Shown: positions 11,601-24,599, counted from the stretch's first letter. The stretch is DNA of 59,126 nt from Neelides folsomi (GCA_034687125.1 JAQGBZ010000373.1:1-59126), one strand, 5' to 3'. Notes: a model not told the origin generated them from the letters alone. A program made the numbers and translations.

Positions 11601-14600
11601 GTCCAAACGTCAGAATTTATTTATTGGGGATATTTAATGAGTTTGTAGGTCAAGTCGTAGTAGTTTGTAAACATGTATGTCCCTGGGAAGGCTGAAAGTA
11701 ATTTGGCAAAGTACTTAGTCCTTTCACTCTTTTCCTTTCATGTCGGGGAAAGCAAATATCAAATACGCCACGGAGGATTCAAAACAGAGTCTACCAACTA
11801 CAATATGTATGAGAGAATTTTTACTTGGCAGAATTAATGACTGTTTCATGTTGATCCGATTGGAGTATGTTGTGAAGGTGGGATACAAGGGAGTGTTCGA
11901 GGTCGGCAATCCTCGGTTTGTCGTTTGGTTCCTCAAGGTCTCTTTCAAATTGGGATTTGAGAAAGACGCCTCTTTCGAAAGTCATTATGCTCCACCTGAA
12001 CCAAAGAAAGGAATTCAATTTATATTTCGCCCGTAGACCAATTATCAAATGGGTGATTGGATCTCTTTCTCTCTCGGAGAGAAAGTTATAATGGGAATTT
12101 CGCAACATTAGTGATATAATAGTGAGAGTGGTGGTAAACTCACCTGTCAAGCATCTTCGTAGTCGATTTTTCATATTTGTCTAGCAATTGGGGAAGATGG
12201 GCATCGTGGTCACAGGAAGCTCCCCAGCCGAGCACACGAGCCAGATCATTCCCTAAAGTAAAACATGACGTCAGGGCAGATAATCAAATATGCACGGAGC
12301 TTTTACTCCTACTAATCACATTACTCACCAGTTCCCAATGGAATGATTCCCACCATCACTTGCTTCTGCAATGCACAACAACGTCTATTACTTATAATCC
12401 CATTCACTTCTCAACAATTGGATTAAAACAATTCGTTGATGGAGAATTGAAAGAACATGAAATATTCATTTGTTCAATTCCGGCCTAGAGATAATATGAG
12501 GAACTTCTGCCCCGGAGTTTGCACGACCAAGGTCGCACATACGAAACCCATTTGAAATGAAATGTTTTCATTTGTCGTTCCATGCGTAATTTAAATAATG
12601 ACGCAAGACTCAAATTGAGCCCTGGGGAACTTACATGCATGTCGAGTCTGTCAATTTCACTCATGACCCAGCCGACGGATCCGTCACCACCACATACAAG
12701 GATCCGAAATGGTTCAAAGTGTCTGAATAGTTGAAGGCCCATCCGAGGTCCGCCGCTCATTAGGTCAAAGACTTGGGCAGGATTCAATTGTTGCTTGAAT
12801 CGCCGAAGGAATTTAACTCCCTGAAACACATTCCCATTAGCCTTTGATCGATATTTATGTCCAATTAATTTGGGATGCATTTCAAGTTCTCTCGTATAAA
12901 TCAATAGTGATGAGTTCATTAATAAGCTCGGTCACATAAAATATTACTTGATGATCGCCTGACTTGGAGTTAACGAAGACAAGAAGAGGAGAACATCCAT
13001 TTAGAGGCTTTGAAGCTTCCCACGCATCATCATTCCCTAATAAATTAAACATGCATTTTATGGCAAAATATAAAAAATTGTTTTCGTGAGACCTATGGTA
13101 TGAAGGGCAGTGGGTGGAACGACAGAGATCCGACCAACTAGGCATTTTTGCGACATCAAGCCCTTGCAATTTTGATGAACCGACGCTCGGCACCAAAGGC
13201 ATCTCCAGTCTTGTAACCTTAAATTAATCAGCCAATGCAATTTATTTCCAAATTACATTCTCCTATTTCAATATAAGTAAATACATAGTCCACATAGTAC
13301 AGAAGATACATGGTTTTGTAAAAAAAAAAAGAATTTTACCTCAACACAGAACCGCAGGTCTTATCGCAACTATCGCATTTTGCCGAAACGGGCAAATTCC
13401 CCTCGAGCCATTGATGAGGAAATGCTAACGTCTAGTTGACAAAGATAAATATTTAAAACAGAGTTTGAATTTCAAAAGAGTGGAAAATGAAATTCTAAGA
13501 AAACAAGTTTATAAAAATACCCCATCTGGTTCTTCAATGATGTCTTTCCCAATGGAAGCGAGTGTTGTCCATTTGCAATTATTTGGAGCCTTCGACGCAC
13601 ACCGCTTGTGAGCCTTGAACTTGCAAATTTCGCAACTCAACCCGTTGGAAGTTACTCCTATTTATTAAACGAGTTTTTTTTAATTAGAGTGTCAAATGGA
13701 ATTAAAAGAGGAAATTTACCGCAAAGTTGTTCCCTGCAAACGTTGCAGTAGGTTGGGCGGGCGTGCGAAGTTGCGTACCAAACATGTGTACCAGACAAAA
13801 GCCTCGAATGGTCGTTCGCCTCCTAAATGTGTTTAATTTATTGAGATCGTTTTCCATAATGATTGAGTATTAAAAAGAGTAATATTGGCACAAATGGTAT
13901 CAATTGAGAATTAGCGTGTGCTTATCCGTACATCTGGGAAAGTTGCGTTGCTGGCGGCTCTGATCGCGGCTATCCATTCCTCCATCGACGATCTGCTTTC
14001 GGCTGCCAAGACAAGAATCCTGAAGGAAGTGATTACCTGCGAGAAGAACATTTGTTATATTGCCGTACTATTAAGGAACGCCTTCCTTCATCTTCTACAT
14101 ATTCACCCCATAGGGAATTTAAGGAGTCAAAGAAGTTGATCGCCTTGAAAGTCGAGGCGTAAAAAGGAAATTGCCTCACCGGAGAACATACAATTACCTA
14201 CTCCATTCAACCTTTGGTTGCGGATCTCTCGCTCTTTAATCATCAAGCCAGGAGTGATTAAGTGACATGGGCGCTCAATAGACCAAGATCTATTTCCTAT
14301 GATGATGAACCCACAGCCCAGGTATAGTATTGTTGTAGGAAGTAACTCGAACTCATATGAAATTAATTTCGTGCTAAAAGAATAATTGCGTCTGAACTTG
14401 ACATAAATCATTTCAAAAGATCTAATTCCCATTAAAACGTTTTCAAGAAATGATTTAAAATGTAAAGCCAGAGTTATCAAAAGAGAAATTGATAAATTGG
14501 CAAATCAGTAAGCTGAAACCAAATGAGCTATGCTGTGTGTTACAAGTTGATAAGCTCAAACGTAGCTTGAATCAATATTGATGCATAGTTCAATTAATTC

Positions 14601-16174
14601 AGCCCTATTAAGTTGCATGGATTTAGTTAAAAGAGCTCGAAATAAGTAATTTAACAAGAGCTAATTAAACTTGGCTTTGATGTCGAATACGAGGTCCGGA
14701 AACTCTGGATCCAAAGAGCTTTATGAAGATCCTCAAAGGAAGGAACATAAACAGAATAAAAGCGTTAAATTATAAGGGATAAGAAAACTAAAAGCATCAC
14801 GCGAACTGAGCAGTATTAAAAAACGACGTATCCATAATATATTATTTACACCGCCCTATTTATCTTTTATGTAAAATCGAATCCTCTTCCCATGGCCCAA
14901 ATAAATTTCCATTTCGAAGATTAATCCTAAATCAACCTATGGTCATAAAGGTATGTGTACATAAGGCCCAGGATATTTATTAAAGTAAAATTCTATCAGC
15001 CTTTTGTTTGTTTCAAATTGTCTGCATCGAACATGTTCTTTTCTCGTATAATTCTCGCTCTGTTCATAACTATAATAATCCTTTTGAGCTCCTTCTCCTT
15101 ATGAATGTTTGATGTACCAGTGCTCAAGGCGAACTTTTATTAATAAAGAGCAAATAACCCTTTGGTCTCATACACTTAATTTCAATAAATATCAACAAGA
15201 TAATGAAAATCGAACCTGAAAACAATGCTTGAAGTTCTTCGACGAGCTCTCAGCGATGGTGAGTTCCGACAAGGAGATTTCATCAAAGATCTGAGACTGA
15301 GAAGGAAAAAAAGAGCTTCGTTAGACACAAATGGTAAATTCCTGGAAATCATATTTTATGCAAAGAGGATCATCAATAAATGGGAATTAACGAGGAAGGA
15401 GAAGAGCCTTTAATGGGCTTCATTAATCATATAAATGTACTTTGTCGTTCTTGGAGTAGTAAAGAGTTCTTCCTTTGACTTTGAAGTATCTTCTGTGCCA
15501 TCGCTGGAAGGACGACGTTTGCTTCATTAAGTACCCTTCCTTCATGCTCGCCTAATAAATGGCAAAAAAAGAAGTAAAAAAAGAGAAAATTATCAAATTC
15601 TATTTTTTAAACTTATCTACCTTGCATAAATATTAGAAATGAGTTGATTCAAATTGAAACATTCAAATATAAAGGATATTTATGATCAGCAAATTATGAA
15701 TCCTTCCAAGAGTATGATTTCGCATAAATTAAATTAATCCTTGTGTGTTGACGAAAAATGAGATTTAAACACGCTCATAAAATGCGATACAGTGTGCTAA
15801 TATTATTAATAGTAAATTATAATAATAAAAGTATTAAAGATAAAAGGATTTACGGTATTTTTGATGTGTTTATGAGTAGAAAGTTTCCTATGAAAAGAGG
15901 AAATGGGTTCTTCCTCTTCGTTCTCACTGTCCGTTGACTCTTCATTGGATTGTACTCCGGACTCTGATCCCTTACCACCCGATGCCCTTTCATTGGATGT
16001 CAAAGGGTCATCGGGACTCTGGATAGGATTTTGGGCAAGCTGCATAAATCGGAGCCTTTCGGTTATTTCACACTCCTTCGACGGCGAATTTGGTCCCGGG
16101 TTTCTCATCATTATCTCTTTCAAGCTGTTATTGTGTCCAGGAGAAAAATCATTTCCGCTGATGCTGTGTTCCAT
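8644..16174 (-). CDS. DGKD/DGKH-like: Type II diacylglycerol kinase (delta/eta/kappa class)
   Basis: Phosphorylates diacylglycerol to phosphatidic acid, ending DAG/PKC signalling. 21 exons join in frame to 1229 residues: 15854-16174, 15441-15551, 15216-15296, 13932-14036, 13720-13822, 13521-13657, 13340-13431, 13093-13217, 12948-13036, 12635-12820, 12329-12365, 12144-12252, 11825-11995, 11100-11277, 10741-11013, 9806-10653, 9525-9735, 9382-9465, 9149-9226, 8958-9075, 8644-8876. Domains: acidic N-terminus; PH (about 110-206, [15 protein letters not shown] to MEEWIAAI); two C1 zinc fingers (about 218-262 and 290-340, [10 protein letters not shown] and LQDWRCLWC); catalytic DAGKc (375-500, [12 protein letters not shown] and [17 protein letters not shown]); a Ser/Pro-rich insert in exon 16; accessory DAGKa (about 890-1040, [19 protein letters not shown]); C-terminal SAM (1153-1229, [20 protein letters not shown]). 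The PH+SAM combination defines type II. The linker before SAM is shorter than in human DGKD. Confidence 0.96.
14037..15215 (-). other. Large intron 3 of the DGK gene
   Basis: 1.18 kb intron inside the PH-domain coding region, far longer than the other DGK introns (mostly 60-250 bp; the next longest is about 550 bp). No open frame of coding quality, no repeat recognised. A candidate place for intronic regulatory sequence. Confidence 0.5.
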
Positions 16175-17312
16175 GATTCTTCTTCACGATTTAGCTATTT
16201 CATTTCTATTTATTTTCCTAATTATCACTCTCACTTATTACTCATTATCAATCGTGTACGTAGCAAAAAAGATATAAAAAACTTGCCGATGAATCAAAAT
16301 GATAATGATACATTTAAATGGTTATAACTACAACATTATTTCTCTTTTAGCCTTCTGGGCTGAGGTAATTAAAATATTATGATGATGAAACCAATTTTGA
16401 ATTAGCTCTCTTCACATTACTTTTATTCCTAATTCTATTTAATATTTGTTTCAGCGGTTCAACCTGTAGATTAAAAATTCTTTAAATTCTCTTCGTTCAA
16501 TAAATGTTCAATTTATAAATTTTATGTTCTTCTTTGGTTCTGTATTTTAAGTGCTTATTTTCTAAACAATTTTCTGGTCACTGGTCGTAGGAAATTCTTG
16601 TAGCTCAATATGGTAATTTTTGGTCTAACAGTTTGTTCGTGGTCACAATTATAAGAATTTAAAATTACAAAATTGGTAAATGGTTTTAAGTGCACGGCGG
16701 AGGAATCACAAGATCTAAATGAGAATTATAAATACTCCAACGTGGTTCGAATAAGGCAATTAGAGCTGCGAGTGCGAAGTCTGGTCCTGGATAAATTACA
16801 ATTGGTAGTGTAAAAAGAGTATCCAAGTAATAATTAAATCTCTCCCTATTGTCTCAACTCTCAACGATGGTTGGGAAAAAGATGTTGAGGGAGAGAGGTG
16901 TGTGTTGGGCGAGGAGAGGAGTTCGACTGCCTCCCCTCCCACGGAACAGACCTAGAGGGAACAAACAATCCATTCACTCAAATGGACAGGTAGAGACTAA
17001 GATGATCTCTTCTGCGCGAATCCTCTTTGTTTATAACCAACAGCTTACAAGACACGAGGCTTCACTTACGAGAACCTCAACTTTGCCCTTTGGTCCTAAT
17101 ATTATTAATGATGATATGAAAAGTCCGGGATCCCTCCTACTCTCCCAAGAGTCAACTTTTTCATAATTTATTGCTTATGGGATGACGAATCTGAGAAACT
17201 TTGAAGTTCTTCCAGGTTGCAAACCAAATAAAGTTTTTCCCAGACTTCGACTTCTCAAATCTTCATAATTGTATGAAAAAGAGATGTGCTATTGCTATTT
17301 TACATTTAGGAT

Positions 17313-17336
17313 GAAGTGTACGTTGAAGTGTACGTT
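17313..17336. repeat. Two tandem copies of a 12-mer
   Basis: The 12-mer GAAGTGTACGTT occurs twice head to tail, followed by a partial, diverged third unit. Too short to interpret further. Confidence 0.85.
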
Positions 17337-19056
17337 GAGTGTTGAGTCGCATGGTTCGAAGGTTCACACGTTTTCTGGAATACAAACATGAGAGAACCAT
17401 AAAACATGTATGATCGTCTTTGATCTTTAAATGGCGTTATAATGAAACATTCAACTTGAAAACTTTTTTTATTACAATTAAACCCACATTCGGGAAAAAA
17501 TATTCGATAAACAAGGAAAAGTATAAAGTAAATAAACACATTACTATAATACTTACCTTATTATTCGTTACACTCATCAAAATGTTCGTGTTCCACATAT
17601 GATAAATTGGATTATTCAACTACCATATTTAATAATAAGTATAGTACTATGTTACTATGTATAAGGTCTGTATTAAAGTATTTTACGTAATTTATTTATC
17701 AACAGTCGAAAATTTGATGGACACATGAAATATTTATTTGATTTATTTAGTCATTTGAAACTTTGAAACGTCATCTCATTAATATTGAAATACGATATTA
17801 TTTCCTCAAGAGTAATGTTTGAAATTTTTGTCGAGCTACAAGATGAGTACGTAAATGTCATATTATTTATTTATAAATAATCATTACTTTTACCTAGAAG
17901 TATCGTATATATATATAAATATCATTATGTATGTTACATGAATCAGTACGTATTTCGAAGTTTTATTAAATACAATAATGCAGTACGGAGTCAAATTTTC
18001 CAACAACAAGAATTCATAATAATGATGATAAAGAGATGATTCATGATTAGTATTTGGAATATATAGAAATGTCGTCAGTCGATATAAATTCCAAATGAGG
18101 AGTGGGCTTTGCTGGATGTTGTGGATTTTGTTCGTAGTCGTAATGGGATCATGAAATCCTATCAAGACAAATCCAACTTTGAGACAAGGAAAAAGCTTAT
18201 GAAACGAATGTAGTTATGAATTTATGAGATACCAAGTCGAATGGGATTTTCATATAAATGAAGCCAAACAAACATGTTGAAGTAAAATAATGAGACTCGC
18301 CCAGGAGCTCGAACGGAATTGTGCCGTTGTGCGTGGGCGAAAGAGAAAGTCAAGATATGGATTTTCGGTTTCTTTCCCTAGAGTAAATAAGAGTACATGT
18401 ACAGGTGAGTATATAAATGTATGTACTGAGAGCATGCTACTAGTTCATTCACATTGTCAACAAACATGTCGTCTTGTTCTTTCCGGAAATTGATTGCATA
18501 TCAAAGGAATCCATCATACCTGTTAAGCCCATATAATATTCATATCTCTCCATTTATTTTCATACAATTTACAATGTCAACATTGGGCACTCCAACGTCT
18601 CAACACTTTTCATCTTACGTCATTGAATCTCACTTTCTTTTGAGGGAAGGCGGAAAAGAAAACGGTGACGTTGGTAAGCACTTAAAGGCAAAAGATCCTT
18701 TTCTTACCTCAGTCGCCTCAGAGTGAGCTATTGGATAATTGATTCCTCACTTACAGGCGAAGGGTTTGATTCAGAATTTCAGCTTTACTTTCTCATTAGG
18801 CACTACAAACTTCGCTTTTACTTCGCATGAAAGAAAATGAATGTAAAGGTTGGGTTAAGAAACACTAGCCAATTTCGTCTATACTTTCCCGAGACTTTTA
18901 AATTCAATTATGCTAATTGAATTTAAAGTGCAGTATCCAATAATACGTGGGCGAACAAATTAAATTATATGAAATTTCGGCTACTGAAGGAAACCACTCG
19001 AGTATGGAATTTGTATAATAAAAGTATAAAGGTAGGGGGGAATGACTAAATTTTTT

Positions 19057-19062
19057 TTTATT
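19057..19062 (-). terminator. Poly(A) signal AATAAA of TTC19
   Basis: Minus-strand AATAAA only 9 bp after the TTC19 stop, implying a very short 3' UTR. Confidence 0.5.
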
Positions 19063-19070
19063 TTATCAAG

Positions 19071-20603
19071 TTATTTCTTTTCCATAAGTTGTTTGCTTTT
19101 ACTCAGGCACTCTTCAGCTCGCTTAAGTGTTTCAGAATCATTCAGCTTCGTCGCAATGATTCGAGCGTCTTCGCATATTTTTTTCGCTTCTTGAAAGTTT
19201 TCTTTCTGTAATAAAAGAATTCACATATTTTATCGTACATATTACAATTTTGTAATATTTTACTGAAATATTCTTTTTGGTTATTTAATATTAAATCTTA
19301 TATTATAATCAATTCCAACTAATAATCTTAATATAATTTATTATTAACCTGAAGATATATATTTCCTATGTTGATTTGAATGGATGCATGAAGAACCTCG
19401 CTTTCGCTCTGTTTGGCAATCGGTTCTAGTTCTAAAACCGTGCTAAGAGCTTTATCATAATCACCGAGGAAAGCAAGGATTGATGCATAATCTGATATAA
19501 TAGTCATTGCGATTTCGGATGATGATCCACCTGCCGTCACAGCATATTTAATTCCCTCTTCCATGAGGATCTTCGACTTTTCCAAAGTCTCTTTATTATC
19601 CTTGTCATTGAGAACGTAAAATTGAGCTAAACTATGCAAAGCCCAAGCAGCGAGTGCATATGTATCAGAGTCCGTCTCTCCATCTTCTATCTATTAAAAT
19701 TTAAAATAATAAAAGCCCATTAATTTCCTCTTGTAACTTTTAGTATTATATTAAAAGTTAGTATTATAATAACAAAAATACCTTTTCTCTTTGGATTTTA
19801 ATGCAATACTCATATCCGGAAATGGCTTCAGGATGTTTTCCCCTTCTAGCGTAAATTGCAGCAAGTTTGAGACTAATCTCAATTATTGAATTGTCCCTTT
19901 CTGTGGCCCTCTTAGCCTCAAGCAGTCGATAAACTGTTGATTTGTACAAATGCTCTGCTTTGCTGAATTCGAACATATCCACGGCTAAGTATTTTAAATG
20001 AATGTAAATGCCATTAATGTTTAATTCTTTTGAAATATTTTTTTGTAAAATAATAAGTTTTTATGAATAGAGAATTTATTGAAAGTTTAAGATATAAATA
20101 CTTACCGAGATTTGCCATCATTCCAAGAATTTGAGTTTTTGCATCTTCTAACCCTTCAGCTGTGCTCATTTCCCATGCAGTTGTTAGAAATTTTTGTGCT
20201 TTAAGTAATTCGCCTCTCTAGAAAGAATATATCCAAAAAGTTTATTTAAAGAATTTTTAATATTTCCAATTGAGATAAAATAAAAGCTAAATTAAATTAA
20301 GTTTATGATGTGAACATCTACCTGTTGTGAAAGAATGGACTTTTTCATATTAAGGACAATTTCATCTTTCGGTGTGAGTTCAGGTTCCTTTTGGAAGAAA
20401 CTAAAAATTGACCCAATGCCAAATGCCAACAAGGTCTTGTTTTTTAAGGATAACCTCTGGGTCGAATATAATTGTAATTGCAACTCATTCTGGCAAGCCT
20501 TATTTGATCTTTTAAAAATACTCTTTTGAAATAACTGAATTAATTTTAGATTTTGTCGATAACCTAATGTCAAATTAAAAGAATTTACTAAATGACGAAA
20601 CAT
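19071..20603 (-). CDS. TTC19: Tetratricopeptide repeat protein 19, mitochondrial
   Basis: Inner-membrane protein needed for complex III maintenance: it clears Rieske-protein fragments after Rieske insertion. Five exons, minus strand: 20322-20603, 20106-20217, 19782-19984, 19349-19690, 19071-19205 (357 residues). The N-terminus is basic and hydroxylated (mitochondrial import), followed by a hydrophobic segment (about residues 57-71, LLAFGIGSIFSFF) and then TPR helices. Family matches: KAEHLYKSTVYRLLEAK, NSIIEISLKLAAIYA (human NAIIEISLKLASIYA), GYEYCIKIQREK, and INIGNIYLQ near the C-terminus. Length and order agree with TTC19 of other animals. It is divergent from the UBXN11-like gene over 411 bp. 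Confidence 0.92.
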
Positions 20604-21014
20604 TTTAATTTTATCTGCAATTAAATACTAAAGAATCAAACCGGTTCGCTAATATGATTTTAATTTTTGATTCTCAAGAGGTCAAGTAGCTGAAGAACTC
20701 GAAGAATCAGAAACCCGGCACAATATTTTAAATGTGAATACATTGACAACTAAATAACGCAACACATGAAAGTTTGAACTTTTCCCCTGATTCTCAAAAA
20801 GCGAATAGAAAAAAGAAGAGAAAATTTTATAATCATCCTTTTATTCGCCTCAAGTCCCAAACATTTTGAATTAATTCAAATTAATTCCAAGAAAGGTAAT
20901 GTATTTAAATAATTTTAATTAAACCTTATTAATTTTAAGTTATACTTTGAATCACTAATAAATATTTAATTTATAAACATAAATAGATTTTGAAACTGTA
21001 TCTGCCTTCAAATT
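20604..21014. promoter_or_regulatory. Divergent promoter region, TTC19 and UBXN11-like
   Basis: 411 bp between start codons pointing away from each other. No TATA box in an obvious position. Promoter role inferred from layout. Confidence 0.45.
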
Positions 21015-23514
21015 ATGAGCTGTCCACTTTCACAATTACAAAAAGGGACTCAAAAATCGAACAGAAAGGATCATCCTTACGTCTACCATCCAATTCAAGA
21101 AAAATTAAGCGAGGAAAGGTTTAGATCTCAAAGTTCCGCACAAGGGTACGCAATGTATGGTATAGTATTTATGTCAAATATTAATTAATTTCTAATTCAT
21201 CATATTTATAGATAGATTCTAGGAATACAATATAATATTATCTTTCATAATATAAATCTTTAAATTAGTTTAAATTTATAGTATATCATTTACTTTATTA
21301 AATATAAAATATCTTAAACCTTCATATAAGATGGAATGCTGAATTCAGAAATAAGGGGACTAAAAAATTGTCGGCAAGTGCGACAAGTTTTCATATCGAT
21401 CGGGCTATTATACCTTCGGAAATGTGGGACATAAGGAAAAATCCACCACAGACAAAGTCTCTTCATCCTTTGGCCAAGGCCATAACTTCAGGTTCTGATT
21501 CGGACCTGTCATTTAAAAGTCAACCCGAAGAAAAAAAGTCCCGAGAAAGAGGTTCCACTCCTTTACCAATTAGGGAAATTAAAGGTTCATATCTTCATTA
21601 TCCATACATTATAAATTGTGTACATTTGTTAAATGGAATCAGATGGTTTACAAAGTTAAATAATGAATAGAACGCATAGTAGAAGCAAAGGCGAGACGAG
21701 AAAATTCCCAAATAGAGATGAACTTGAAAAAGAGTCTGAGTGAGGAAAGGATTGACAAAGTTCTTCAACTCCAATTGAAGAAACTTACAGCATTGGAAGG
21801 TCAAATTGTAGATTTGAAATGTCAATTGAAGGACAATTCCAAATCCATCTCAAGTTTTAAATCTGTTCATGGTTCTTTGGAAGATGTTGACAAGCAGTTG
21901 AATCGGATTTGTGATGATAACATTCAATTAAGATTTCTCATAGAACAACTTGCTACTAAATTCATAACTCTTGAAGAAATACACACAAAGTCAAAGAAAG
22001 CCACGAAGGTTTTAATAGTCTTTTTAGGCTTTTAGACGTTTTACATCAGGGTCAAATTATTTATTTTCCAAATAATTTACAGAGTAAAAAAGTTGAGGAC
22101 GAGGAGTTTGATTCTGGTAGAGAAAATTCAGATCACGAGGGACCAAATAACCACACTGTTATAAATTATGACGAAGTGATTAAGAAAGTCAGGGAACTGA
22201 ATAATCTCCAAGAGAAAGATAAAACACTCCAAATGTGTTTCAATTCAGGAGGAGCGACGTTCAAAGTAAAATCCATCAGGAATTATTAAATTTCATTTCA
22301 TTTTTAATATGCATCATGTTACCATCATTTCATGAATGAATGTTAAATTAATTGAATTTCTCAATTTAAAATTGTTTGTTAATTTAAAGAAGCGGATCGA
22401 TGAAGTTTTTGATTTGACTTTATATAAAAATGGCATTGTTTTCGACAATTTCCCTCAACTTTGGAAGTTCAATCACCCTCGGTGTTCTCATTTTATCATG
22501 GACATTTGTGATGGATTCTTTCCATCAGAACTAAAGAGCAAATATCCCGACGGGGTTATTTTTAACGTATGTTGTAATGCGTTGAAATAGGAAGCATTCT
22601 AAATACCACAAACTCACACATTTCGCACGATAACACACATGGTGTTAATGTATTTGCACTTTCATTTGTTTTCTTTGACTCTCGAGTTAAATTGGAGCCC
22701 TTTGTTTATTAAGGTTAACGACAAAAGAAACATCAATTTTTCAACTACTTCCAAATTGTCATTTAAAGGATCTGGACATAAGCTTGGGCAAACTGCCCCT
22801 CTTCCTAAATTGCTTCCTGGTTCTTTGAGTATCTCTTCTCTGACAAACATGTAAATACATTAAATATTAAGTGACATAATGACATAAATATAAATCAATT
22901 CAAGACGCATTTATTCCTAACGTCCTAACCTTTTCAACATTTTTTCCAATGTGCATTCGATAGGCCATTGAAAATAAAAACAGTGGGGAAATCTTCTTCA
23001 GAGTCGATTCTCTCCAATGCTCAATCCATTTCCGATGTATTACCAGACCTGGTAATGTCAATGAGCATTAGTCAATGGATAAACAAAAACAAAGATTTAA
23101 AAATGGAAAAATGCATTTGGCTCAAAATCAAAAATTTAATTAATGGTTTAAATTAAATATTCCAATATATCTTAATGTTAACTGGATTTAATTTATTTGT
23201 TTTAATTTTTTAAATATTAATTATTTACAGTCAATTATAATTTAAGTTTATTTACAAGTATACTAAAATATCATTGTATCATTTTAGGAAACAAATATAA
23301 ACTTAAAGTGAACATCTTGGCCACGATTAAAGAAATTGTGGATCATCTCAAGTCGAACGTCCCTGAATTGGACAAAGAAGGTGAATATGATCTTGTGAGC
23401 ATCGTGCCATACGGAGTTCTCTCTTCACTCGACTCATCATTGAAAACCTACGAGATTGAAGAAAACGCCGTTCTTCAATTACAAAAGAAATACCAGGAGG
23501 CCAGTGATTTATAA
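21015..23514 (+). CDS. UBXN11: UBX domain protein 11-like (SEP + UBX)
   Basis: UBXN11 (socius) family proteins are putative p97/VCP adaptors; human UBXN11 binds Rnd GTPases. Eight exons: 21015-21145, 21349-21584, 21671-22008, 22083-22265, 22390-22566, 22714-22850, 22964-23145, 23288-23514 (536 residues, all phases consistent). Parts: a polar, low-complexity N-terminus; a coiled coil (about 125-235) with repeated Leu/Ile heptads and LKKLTALEGQIVDLKCQL; an SEP-type domain (about 298-380) with LTLYKNGIVFDNFPQLW and DGFFPSELKSKYPDGVIFN; and a C-terminal UBX fold (about 445-536) with WLKIKNLINGNKYKLKVNI. The last two exons join only if the 23145 donor (G/gttt) is used, which completes the UBX strand well. 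No AATAAA lies between its stop and the next ORF 50 bp on. Confidence 0.85.
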
Positions 23515-23564
23515 TTTAAATAACCATTTGGTGTACATTAAAAAATAAGGACCTGTGTGGTAAA

Positions 23565-24599
23565 ATGACTGACGAAATCACTGTCAATGAATTATTTGCC
23601 TTTTCTAAGAAAGTGAGTGAAGCGAATGAGGAAAAAGCCACAATTGAGAAAGTGGTTCGGGAGCTCACTCTATTTAAGTACATTTTAAAAGTCTCGGAGA
23701 AAAAAACAAGTAGAAAGTTCATTAATGTTTCGATTCATTCAGTTACGAGAACTGGAGATTCGGAGAGTGTTGTTTTAATGTTAGAGAATACAAGCGAGTT
23801 TTTCAAGTTCCAGAAACAGTTTTGGTTTGTTTTAATACAACATGAGGCTTTTGGGAAAGTGGGCCGAAATCATTCTCATTCGTTCCCATTTGAAACCGAA
23901 TTGTTTGAACCGGCCTGTGTAGAGAAATTCTCATTCCTCTTCAAACCTTGTGATATTTTATTACCTTTACAAATCCACGTTTCCCTTGTCTTTTCCCTCC
24001 ATTTTGAGACTGAAAAATTTGTGAAGGTCTTTAAGCTCCAGGATCTCCATTTAGATATTTTACATCTCTTGGACCCTTTACGGTCCGACATTTCTCAAAC
24101 CTGTAATCTTTTCCCTCCTTCCTTTTTTTCTGTGCCGGAAGATGAGGAAAGATTGAGTTCAACCAACGCGAATTTTATTACGAGCTTTTCTCTCAAGATG
24201 AGCGAAGATTTACGAGAACAATTTCCGAAAATATTGTTAAGTGATAGCGTTCCTCGGGGATTTCTCTTGGACCAATTCATTCCACTAAAAGACTTCACCT
24301 TTTACTTTCAAAATGAAAAAATAATTATGACAGTAAGTGAAGAGTTTGTATCCTTCCGTTGTTTCAATCCCCTTGTGTATTCCGCTCTCAAACTCTCCCT
24401 TTTTCATCGATTGAGACAAGTTGTTGGCCTTTGTCTATCTTGTGATGAAAAAGAATTCATTCCGCTCCCGACCTTATCATTACAATGCGACTACTCAGCG
24501 ACAAAACGTGAGGGAATCAATTACACACAATTTCTTAATATGTTGATCAAAGTTAGAGAAGTGAGTTCCCATATTAAATTTTCTACAACCATGAAATGA
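23565..24599 (+). CDS. Unrecognised 344-residue protein, single exon
   Basis: I do not recognise this protein. One uninterrupted frame of 344 residues starts 50 bp after the UBXN11-like stop, in the same orientation, and ends 365 bp from the convergent RhoGEF stop. Residues about 5-50 look helical (KKVSEANEEKATIEKVVREL); the rest alternates short beta-like strands (VSLVFSLHFE, FYFQNEKIIMTVSEEFVSF) with amphipathic stretches (LHLDILHLLDPLR), with no signal peptide, membrane segment or cysteine cluster. A helical N-terminus followed by a beta-rich body recalls subunits of large assemblies, but I cannot place it in a family. Uninterrupted length in AT-rich DNA, sensible composition and a poly(A) signal 71 bp after the stop make it a real gene. 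Lack of introns, unlike every neighbour except PSMG4, is notable. Confidence 0.75.
   Translation: MTDEITVNELFAFSKKVSEANEEKATIEKVVRELTLFKYILKVSEKKTSRKFINVSIHSVTRTGDSESVVLMLENTSEFFKFQKQFWFVLIQHEAFGKVGRNHSHSFPFETELFEPACVEKFSFLFKPCDILLPLQIHVSLVFSLHFETEKFVKVFKLQDLHLDILHLLDPLRSDISQTCNLFPPSFFSVPEDEERLSSTNANFITSFSLKMSEDLREQFPKILLSDSVPRGFLLDQFIPLKDFTFYFQNEKIIMTVSEEFVSFRCFNPLVYSALKLSLFHRLRQVVGLCLSCDEKEFIPLPTLSLQCDYSATKREGINYTQFLNMLIKVREVSSHIKFSTTMK

Larger units (their letters stand above)
16175..19070. other. 2.9 kb intergenic, DGK upstream region
   Basis: Upstream of the DGK start codon and downstream of the TTC19 stop. It must contain the DGK promoter and possibly non-coding 5' exons. Short open frames occur at about 16850-17165 and 18290-18725, and one (18290) is followed by a consensus donor (CAG/GTGAGT at about 18403), but none has recognisable protein similarity, so I do not call a gene. 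Confidence 0.4.

Noticed and set aside
13918..15413. Plus-strand open frames and a 117-codon minus-strand frame within DGK
   Set aside because: They overlap PH-domain exons in antisense or sit inside intron 3 without splice context.
16849..17166. 105-codon open frame, Arg-rich at its start
   Set aside because: Composition follows a purine-rich patch, no homology seen, no splice context. Could be DGK 5' UTR sequence on the other strand.
17341..17372. GGTTCGAAGG resembling a tRNA B box
   Set aside because: No A box at the right distance and no cloverleaf can be folded; no tRNA found in the window by eye.
18290..18726. Two successive plus-strand open frames with a consensus donor after the first
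   Set aside because: No acceptor-defined exon pair, no recognisable peptide; a donor-like CAG/GTGAGT alone is expected by chance in 59 kb.
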